In this document: positions 55,851 through 64,000 of the stretch, piece by piece
Position numbering within the stretch: the stretch's first letter is position 1
Layout: the number at the start of each line of letters is the position of its first letter
DNA from: Limnomonas spitsbergensis
Lineage: Eukaryota > Chlorophyta > Chlorophyceae > Chlamydomonadales
Assembly (NCBI GenBank): GCA_037349105.1
Contig: JAYJMM010000069.1
Location: 744,001-808,000 of the forward strand
Length of the DNA stretch: 64,000 nt
Direction of reading: 5' to 3'
Notes under the pieces: model-generated
Told to the model about the DNA's origin: nothing
Database searches by the model: none
What the model saw: only the letters and a program-made list of their open reading frames with translations
Program-made: the position numbers and the translations under genes

Positions 55851-55863
55851 CCAGGACCCATGG

Positions 55864-57114
55864 TCAACCCCCGCGAAACAGCTGGCTGTGTTGACCGCAG
55901 CTTAAGCAAGCAAGCCTCAACCTGGGTGGCGGCTCTGGTGCGCAAGGCTGTTTGCCTGTTAGTGAGGTGAAGGGGGGAAACTCCCGAGCGCTGGCAAAAC
56001 TGTGCATGCCTGCAGCTTCGGCGTCAAATGACTGCATGACGTGAGAACAAGAGGGGTCACAGGCCTCCGTTGGTGAGTCTAACGCAGGAGCCATCCCCAA
56101 ATGACATGCTAGCCGCTGAGCTTGAGCGGACACAGTATGACCGAACAAGGGAGAGCCTTCAGCCAGGATCTCAATGTCAACCCCAGGCCACAACTTAGGT
56201 ATGGGGACAGAAACAAGATCGCCAGGGGGATCAGGGACAGGAGGCTCAACCAGCCCACCAAGGGCCTGGGCGACAGTGGACAGTGACCATGGCACCGGGG
56301 ACTCCGGTGTGTGATAGAAACAAGCAGCAATCAGGGTGAATGCATGCGGGGCATCATGTTTTGCCCATTTACAATAATTGGTATCTAGCTGTGAGGGCCA
56401 CTCGGCACTCAAGTGCGTCTCAAGGGTGCCGGTGGCATCGGGAGAATAGGGGCCTGAGTAACGACTGGGCACGTCCGCCACTATGTACTTCACCCCTGGT
56501 TTGTACTCCAGCTCGAAGGAAATAGACTGAGCATGACAGACCACCTGGCATACTGCCCCTCTAACTCCCTGTTGGACATGAGCTGTGACAAGCCCTTGTG
56601 ATCACAGATCATGACGAACGGGAGCTGAGTTCCCAACAAGTAATACCGGAAACTACACACACCCCAGCATCGGACAGCATCTCATCCTTGTACATCCGTA
56701 GTTGGCCTCATGTAAGTTGCGGGTTCTACTGATTCAGGTTATCAAATGCTCATACCCAGCGTCATTGCGCTGCCCCAGCATGGCAGACATACCTTTCTGT
56801 GACCAATCGGTGTGCAGGATGTTCCTACGGTTGAGGTCTGGATCACGCAGTGCGTTACCGGGCCGACACAACTCGTCCTTGAGCCTGTTCCAGGCAGCGT
56901 TGATCTGCCTCGGGTGTCCAGTCCCAAGGCAGATCATTCTTAAGGAGCTCTCCTTGATGAAGCGCTGCGACCAGCATGGCAATGCAATTGATACAACAAC
57001 GCTTGTCCATCCAGGCACCTGTGATAGGGTTCTGCTTTTCTGCAATGGCAGCCTCGTGATTGAGAGTGACTGCTGAGATGGAACAACACTATGCAGAGGC
57101 TTCGCCTCAAGCAA
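55864..57114 (-). pseudogene. RNase H end of a Ty3/gypsy-type polymerase plus spacer
   Basis: On the minus strand, from about 56920 down: AAWNRLKDELCRPGNALRDP, ILHTDWSQKGMSAMLGQRND and GYEHLI (RNase H first Asp in HTDWS). After a break, PFVMICDHKGLSQLMSNREL, QYARWSVMLSQSI and FELEYKPGVKYIVADVPSRY follow, with the DHK and ARW motifs and the late Asp before SR. This order is diagnostic for the gypsy RNase H domain. Reverse transcriptase should lie upstream (57.1 kb and beyond on this strand), but I do not see it, so the element is 5'-truncated. The region 55864-56440 encodes a Pro-rich spacer. Confidence 0.7.
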
Positions 57115-59000
57115 AGCTGCTCAATGAAAACAGGCCATGGCAAATGAAAGCAGGCCACAGCACAGCGGCTATGCCGGCAATGGAGTCCCAGACCCTGCTT
57201 CGGCATGGCCAGCATAGAGCTACGCATATCCTTTAGGATAACCCTGGAATGAACAGGACGGAAGCTAAGTCAAACACAACAGCTACGCCGGAAATCTCGT
57301 GATGGACATGGTGAGGTCTTGGAGTTCCACTCCATCCAAGCAACGAGCAATTGGCCGGCTGCACCAACTGCAGGCGGGGGAAGAACCAAATCCTGAAAGC
57401 ATGGTCCAACAAGGACATGTCGGGTTAGGAGCACTGAGAGCGCTAGTCAGGCTGTGGAACTACAATTTCAGGAGAACACGTCAAACATAGCAGCGCACGG
57501 CACGGAGCCAGTGTGACAATGGGGCTTACAAATGGTAGATAATAACACTCGAGATACGCATTTCAAGATCTGCAAAACAGCATATCTGCAATGCAGGATC
57601 TGCAAGTCAGGATCTGCATCACTACCGATCTACTAATCAGGATCTGCAAGTCACGACCTGCAGGTCAAGATCTGTACCATTGAAGATCTGGAAGTCAGGA
57701 TCAGCACGTCAGCATCTGCATCACTGCAGATCTGCTATCAGGATCTGAACATCAAGATCTGCAGCACTGAAGATGCAAGTCAGAATTTGAAGCACAAATT
57801 ACTGCAAGCCGGGATGTACAGCACTGAAGATCTACATCACTCCAGATCTGCAGGTCAAGATCTGCAACACTGAAGATCTGTAATGCAGGATCTGCAACAA
57901 TAAATATCTGCAATCGTCATCATATGCAAGTCAGGTTTGGACATGCTCAAGACGTGCATGCCAAGATATGAACCATTAAATTAGAAGAGCGTCGAGTGAA
58001 TCTAGGCTGCAACATGAAGATCTGTAATGAAGGATCTGCAATACTAAAGATCTGATACCAAAATCTTCAAGTCAGGTTCGGCAGTGATCAAGACATGCGT
58101 GTGAAGATACAAACTTTTAAATCAAGGGAGCATCGGGACTCTCGTGTGAGTGTGCAAGCAGAACTCAGTAGGCCTTGCCAATACCGATCATGATGCAACG
58201 ACGGACCAGTAGATAGCACCACATGATGTTGCGCCTTCGCAGCTAACACTGTCTCCCAGTTGGCCGTGATAACAGTGATGGCATCATCCTCCTTAGCTGC
58301 CACATCTGCCGCGTGGCAGTAGGTCAGCTGACCAGTTGGCGCTGTGCAAGGGCCAGGGGCATAGAAACATGCCAGAATGCATAAGCATGCTTTAAGTAGT
58401 GGAAGAAAATTGAAGGAGGACAACTAATTCCCATTCATATCATATAACAGCTCATGGAGGTCTTGCACGGTGGAACAGGCAGCAATTCTGAATGTGAAGC
58501 AAATTCGAAGGGCAGGGGCTCATTTTCAGACAAAAACTTACCAGTATGTCGCCCCTTTTTTCTTTCTGTTCTTGAGGGTTATGGTTAAGGATACTATATA
58601 GTGGGGTTACCTCACAGCCTTCATGACCGGCAAGTTGACTGAAAAGCAAAGGAGTCGCCACAACCCCCACATGGAACAGAAGCTGCCCATTGGAGAACGA
58701 AGCCTCAACTTGAGCTGGGCCTGCCCAGAGGAGGAAAAACAACTGGGCCTGCCAATAGGAGAAATCTCAACTTAAACTGGGTCTGCCAACTATGACAGAG
58801 TAAATGATGCAGCTTCCTGTCTGACCTTCACTTCTGGCTGAATTCAGGTCGTCCAATGCACAATCGTGGCCATCTGCTGCACAAAAGCACCTCAAGCTTT
58901 GCCCCAAATATCTTGCCCCACGACTAGATCCCTTCCCCAATCACACATCTTGCCCCACACCTAGATCAGTAGATCTCCCTCCCAGTACTAGATCTTGCCC
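57115..59000. other. Non-coding stretch with GATC-rich repeats
   Basis: No convincing gene. The GATCTGCA repeat (57545-58060) dominates. Between 58.9 and 59.03 kb the words CTAGATC(TT)GCCCC recur several times. Confidence 0.5.
57545..58060. repeat. Degenerate GATCTGCA-type short tandem repeat
   Basis: Roughly 20 words of the form (A)GATCTGCA(A)(G)TCA with GGATCTGCA and AAGATCTGC variants are spaced 14-24 bp. The array is unusually rich in GATC. Confidence 0.75.
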
Positions 59001-60360
59001 CTCCACACCTGGATCTGCCCCCCAAGAGTTCTGCTCACAAGACTGAGTCCTCTGGGACGATCGTGGCCAAGAACCTTGCGGCAGCCTCCTCAGCAGATCT
59101 GTGCGACAAACCCCGGCCGATGGGTGCGACAATCACTGCCGCATTCTCCTCGCCATTGTGGGCAGCGCAACAACAAGGCGGGACAGGTCAACCAGGGCGG
59201 GACAAGGTGGACAAGGAGGGACACCCAGGCAAAAAGTTCCGCCAGGACGCGAAAAGGCGGAGAAGGCAGGACAGGTCAGCCAGGGCGTGATGGGATAGCC
59301 AGGGTAAGCAGGGTCCAGTCTGTGAAGTGTGAAGAGGGACATGGGCTCGCGACAATCACAAAACTCGAGATGTTGTCCATAACAATTGCATGGTTCCATG
59401 TAATCTGCCAGCACACGCCCCGATCGCCTTGTGGCGCCTTCAAGCATGTGAAAGGCAGGACGTTGTAGCGTGCATGCCTGGCTAGTACTGCTGCTTTCGT
59501 TCAGGACCGAATCACCGCAGAGATATCAACTTGGCCATGAGACAGGCAGTCTGGACCACATCAGATATAGGGTCAAAAAAAGGGAGACCACCTGGCCAGC
59601 AAGAACTGTGAAATCTGGGAGGATACCGCCTGAAGGACTTGTTTGCCTAGAAGCGCTTTACCCTAAAGGACACAGCTGAAGCAGGCATCTGTGCTATGGG
59701 GATGGAGGTGGAGATACCCTGAAGCTGAAACTAGCAATTATGAAAGTCACACAAAGTTGAATAGGCGCCTGACCAGGCAAGCAGGCTACCATTACTAACA
59801 GGCAAACTCCAGTCCTTGAGTGGCCAACAAGAACAGTTAAGAGAGTCAGCTGTGCTATGACAATGGGATCCCTCCCATACCCGGATAGCCCGACTCCCAA
59901 CCCCTCAAACCTGAATCCTAAACATCAGAGGTGGGTATACAGCCACAAAGCAGCAGCCCTTGCGTTGATGATTATTTTGCTGCGACTCAGCTCCATGCCA
60001 TCGACTGTTTGTCATATGGCTGGAGGCCCCAGGTGCGGCCAGCCACGCTGCTTAGGCTGCTGGCAGTAGGCTGGCCCAGGTTGGGTCCCAACCAGTCTTT
60101 TGCTGCTGCGGGGCAGCTTAACACCGGTGGCCGCACAGCCAAAAATAAGCACTAACTGACATGCTCGCAGCAGATCCAACCGCTGAAGCGAGGTTCCACT
60201 GCCTCTCTCGCCCCGCACCTCTCGGTGCCGCTGACGACCCCAGCATTAGCGGCATCAGCGGAGGGTTCAAAACCTGTAAAAAGGGGTAGTGGGAAGACGC
60301 TTTTGTTTCTTTACCGCTTCCTACCCCCCCCTTCCTTGCTTAATCGAAGATTTTGCAAGA

Positions 60361-60387
60361 CCTCGTACGCCGGTTCGGCGTACGAGG
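60361..60387. repeat. Perfect hairpin, 12-bp arms, 3-nt loop
   Basis: The arm is CCTCGTACGCCG, the loop GTT, and the complement follows exactly. Confidence 0.9.
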
Positions 60388-61452
60388 ACTAGTGGCCCCC
60401 CCCCTTCCTACCCCCTCTTCTTTTTGAAGGGGGCAGGGGGAGTGCGCCGCTAGCAAGTGATTCCTTCCAGGCCGAATCCCCGCGCTTAGTCTAGGGTTCA
60501 GTCAAGGTAGCACAATCCGGATACGCTTCTACTCCGGTCCGCTCCGCTCCGCTTCGATACGGCGGGCTCGGAGTATCAGTACTTTGCAGTCAAAAACTTG
60601 TTCTAGGCACATCCTGGCTTACATACTAGCATACAAAGGCATGAAGATGTTTGCAGGCCTGCAGGCAGCCCCCATGCATGTTCAGATGCCCCCCCCTACT
60701 GACCCCAAAGTAACCATGCATCCATGCAGCATGCATGCATGCATGCATATTAGTTAGGACTTGGACCATGCAAAATGCTGAGGCAAAACAGCCAATGATT
60801 GATGCAGTCCCCAACTCCTGAACTGTCCAAACAATAACAACCAACAACCCCAGTTTTTTTGTGCCATGCATAACTAATATCCCCTCAAATGTCCCAATTG
60901 CCCTTCAAATCTGCAACCTCGCCTGATACCGTCGGTTTGCAGAATTTGGCGACTTTGGCTCAGGGTTCCCCGGGTGAAGGCTGGGTTTTCTTAGCTCGTC
61001 AAGTGCTGAATTGCTGATAGATCTGACGATTCTAATATGGCTCGGATACCGTTTAGTAGGCGCAGACGTGTTTCGTTGTTCCTTAAAACAGCCGATTGAT
61101 TGATCGCAGACATCTTTCCCTGTCCTGTGTTGCAATGGCTTAAGGCTTCGTCATACCGGAGCCAGACAACTTTAGCTTGCATTGCTTGCAACGCCATCGC
61201 GTATTGGAAGACAACTTGTACGGGTCAGAGGGGTTAAGCGTTTTCCCGAGGTTATTAACGAATCTGTCTGGAACGTCAGCGATGTCCTCAGTTCTATCGG
61301 ACATGTTGTGTATACGTACTATCGCGTGGTTGCTGAAGCCGCCCCCAAAAGCGTCTAAGCATCTCGTGTGCAGGGGTGCATGGCCTGTCATGTCGCCCGG
61401 AAGGGCTGCAAAAAAATTCCTGCATGGTGAGCCGGATCGGAGCAGTATTGCC

Positions 61453-61487
61453 GTATCCGGAGCGGAGCAGCGATCTGCTCCGGATAC
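61453..61487. repeat. Nested inverted repeat
   Basis: The outer arms are GTATCCGGAGC (61453-61463) and its complement (61477-61487). An inner GGAGCAG...CTGCTCC pairing uses a CGAT loop. Diverged versions of the same words (ATCCGGATACGC, CGGTCCGCTCC) occur near 60518-60545. Confidence 0.8.
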
Positions 61488-61653
61488 GAAACAGATTTTG
61501 CCGTATTGAGCTACCTTGGGTTCAGTGTTCAGGAGGCCATCCCAAGGGGGCTGCTACTAGTCTCAGCCGTAACTCACGTGCTACCGGCAGGTCCGAATGC
61601 AGACGGAAGTGGGCTTTGCCACTTGTCGATACACAACCACCTCGTGACAGCGG

Positions 61654-61730
61654 CGTGTTGTGGTATAGGCTCTAGTGGCATTGCGACGCCAGATGCTCTA
61701 GTGGCATTGCGAGGCCTATACCACAACACG
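61654..61730. repeat. Perfect inverted repeat with direct repeat in the loop
   Basis: The 17-bp arms 61654-61670 (CGTGTTGTGGTATAGGC) and 61714-61730 are exact complements. The 43-nt loop contains TCTAGTGGCATTGCGA twice (from 61671 and from 61697). Confidence 0.9.
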
Positions 61731-63855
61731 GCGGCAGGGCTCCTCGGGCGTGACTAGCGCGACACTGCTCAGCTCGAATTGCCGCCCGTTGTGCAATGGT
61801 CTGATCCGCAAGCCATCGTACAGCTGGGTACTCAAACTCTGCCAGCAGAAGGAGCGACAGGGAGGGGTTATTTTTTGCGCTTTAGGAACATGCGATAGGG
61901 TGAACTGGACAAGGTTTGGGGGTTAAATGTTTAGGTTTCAAGCTAAAACCTAACCATTACCCCCCACGGCCGGGGGGGGGCTGGATGCAGCAAGCGTGCT
62001 GCATATGCCATTAGTTGGCCCATGGCGGATCAGTGTTATGTTTTCTTCGGCCCAGTCATGGCCACCCACACCCTCACACAGATAGAGATCCTGCTGCGGA
62101 GAAAGATGAAAACTGGCAGCACGGGGGGAGGTCCTGTGTGCACATTCAAACTCCGTGTGCGGAGAGCTGGAAAGAGGGCTGGACTGGGTTCTCAACTCTC
62201 AAGTCTTGCATGTGGGAAGAGCAGGAGGGAGGGGGGAGAGTCGCTCATGATGTAAGTGGGGGGGAGCAGGAATGGGAAAATGTGTGAACATTTCCAGCCA
62301 GTCCGTCTACTTGCTGCTACATCAATCTCAAGAAGAATGTACGATGTCTCGCCTCCATGTCTCGTCTGGCGTTTTTCTTAATTCTGCCTGCCGGCATGCA
62401 TACCTTCCAACACACACGCCGTAACGGCGTTCCCTTTCATTTATTTTTCGTTCTGGCCTCTTTCATTGTACATTTCTAACACATATATAAATACACCTAA
62501 GGCACTCAACCACTCCCTCGGCACATCTTACGGACACGGCAATGACCTAAACAACTCCAACAAACAGCGGCTAGCTGCTATCCCGATCTCGCTGCTGGAA
62601 CTTTGGTGAGCCTGCAAAGTATCGACGCCAGACGCACCTTCACGGCCTGCTAATTTCAATGCGAGGCGGTAGTTCAACGACCGAGGTGAAGCCAGCACAG
62701 GTGACTGAGTTGCATACTGCTCACGACCCCACTCGCATGATTCACCAGGACGTGCAAGGAGACACTACGGATGTTAGAAAAAGGAACATGATATGATGAC
62801 AGACTAACGAATTCAACACTGGGGAAACGGAGGGTAGCCTCTTGAGGCTCGACCCAGCGGCACCCCGGCCGCTCACTGGGATGGCGAGATTACATGAAGC
62901 AAACATGCTACTGATCGCGCTGCTGAACGGTGTAAGATCTTTTGCCTGAGGCCAGGATGATGCGCGGGATGCAATGTCCTCGGATGCAGTATCAGTAGGC
63001 CCCGACCGTAGCTTCGATCCTGTGCAGCACGGACGGAGGGCCAAGCCACAGCATGTGCCAGCTGACACCGCCCTGCCGAAAGTAGCCTAAAGTAACCAGC
63101 CAAATGCAGAGAACCAGCCAGTACTTATTCTCAAAAATTAAAAGCATGAAAGCGAAATCAGGAAAACTTTGGAATGAACTAAGGATGTGGAATGGAGCAC
63201 CCATGTCTGACATGGATATTAAGCCACTGTAGCACGATACGGTATTATTTTAGCCGATTGAATTGCACCATCGAGGTTGTATCGTAGTATAATTTATATA
63301 TGGTATGGTATGGACTTAACCCGCTCCTGCATGGGCATGGTAGCTTGATAATGGGTTGGGAATATAAACTTTTTGCTGCGAGGGCCGGTCTACTCTCACC
63401 TTGGCCATGGCCATATTGTTGTGCACTTTTGCGCCTCTGTATTGGTGGCTCTTACTCCTCTGAACTGTGCATTACCATGTTAAATCTGCCTGCATGCATG
63501 CATGCATGGTGACCTGCATGGACACATATGGGGCCATGCATGGGGGTTGCATGTAGCCAAGTCATTATGTCGCCAAACACTTGGGGTCAAGGAGCACATG
63601 CTCGGACTCGTCAGCGTGAAATCTGCAGTTTTGACTGCAGCATATGACATCACATCATACTGTATCCATATGTCAGATCGTGCTACATACAATGTCGGAC
63701 GAAGTGGCAGGGCCAAAATAAAGTTCATTGCAGGTGTCTCGTCCATCATGAACATTCTGACTGCTTTCAGGGCCATGTTCCATCATTTCACATCATAACA
63801 TTTGTCAAGAGTGTGCACTGAGGGTGTTGCCTTTTCTTGTGGTCATGAACGGCAG

Positions 63856-64000
63856 GAAATATCGGATCTTTCAAAACGCAACAAGGAACAACAAGCCCAT
63901 GGCAATAGGGCCCTAGTCGACGCTGGTAAAGAGGCATCCTCTGCAGCCGTGAACAAGGCTAAACTTTGGCTCCGAAGTGAAGTCGAAGAGGTGTTCACAA
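63856..64000 (+). CDS. Exon-like segment running off the right edge
   Basis: After an acceptor (ATGAACGGCAG) the phase-0 frame stays open to the window end and reads SDLSKRNKEQQAHGN, ALVDAGKEASSAVNKAKLWL and RSEVEEVFT. Composition is charged and helical, like a coiled coil. The family is unknown. It may begin a gene that lies mostly to the right. Confidence 0.35.

Larger units (their letters stand above)
59000..63855. other. Region without a recognised gene; several foldbacks
   Basis: I see no convincing exons in nearly 5 kb. Perfect palindromes lie at 60361-60387, 61453-61487 and 61654-61730, TGCATGCA microsatellites near 60730-60750 and 63490-63507, and G/C homopolymer runs at 60395 and 61970. 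A run of CAGGGCGGGACA-type words lies at 59170-59290. Confidence 0.45.

Overview
The window looks like nuclear DNA of a eukaryotic alga, most likely a green alga. Coding blocks are broken by GT-AG introns whose phases agree wherever I could join them. Plant/green-algal telomere-type TTTAGGG motifs are scattered through introns. A Ser-Pro (pherophorin-like) tract sits beside animal-type extracellular modules (SRCR, C-type lectin, thrombospondin-1), a mix known from green algae. Simple and tandem repeats are abundant. A prasinophyte such as Cymbomonas is a guess from memory. There are no operons, no prokaryotic signals and no CRISPR; I recognised no tRNA or rRNA gene.

Region 1 (about 3-22.2 kb, + strand) is a large multi-exon gene for a secreted or cell-surface modular protein: Ser/Thr-rich exons, a C-type-lectin-like exon, Cys-rich exons, parts of at least three SRCR domains, a Ser-Pro stalk, then a TSP1 repeat and a Cys-rich tail ending at 22198. 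Two SRCR exons carry TGA exactly where a conserved Trp is expected, and some exon junctions do not phase, so this may be a decaying copy. Several of its introns hold tandem repeats made from the adjoining splice site.

Region 2 (about 26.5-29.6 kb, +) encodes a Crypton/Ndc10-like tyrosine recombinase with candidates for the R...HxxR...W...Y catalytic residues. An intron filled with a short tandem array splits the catalytic centre. A roughly 186-bp tandem repeat follows.

Region 3 (31.8-43.7 kb, +) is the most interesting gene: an NLR/STAND-type protein with an Ala-rich N-terminus, an MLKL/HeLo-like four-helix bundle, a NACHT NTPase with winged-helix region, an acidic linker and two copies of a small winged-helix-like module. 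I joined most of its exons with matching phases. The architecture is that of fungal and animal cell-death receptors.

Region 4 (45.6-57.1 kb) is a decayed minus-strand Ty3/gypsy-type pol. Reading 3' to 5' on the plus strand it has RNase H, a C5-methyltransferase-like start, integrase, a PHD-like finger and a second methyltransferase-like piece. A 7892-bp element (47010-54901) with TG...CA imperfect inverted ends and a CAAA target duplication splits its integrase. That element carries one intact 1767-codon plus-strand ORF with a 29-residue repeat and a gag/capsid-like C-terminus, and no visible long terminal repeats. Removing it with one CAAA copy restores the local integrase frame.

Region 5 (57-64 kb) is mostly non-coding, with GATC-rich short repeats and several perfect foldbacks. 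One exon-like segment runs off the right edge.
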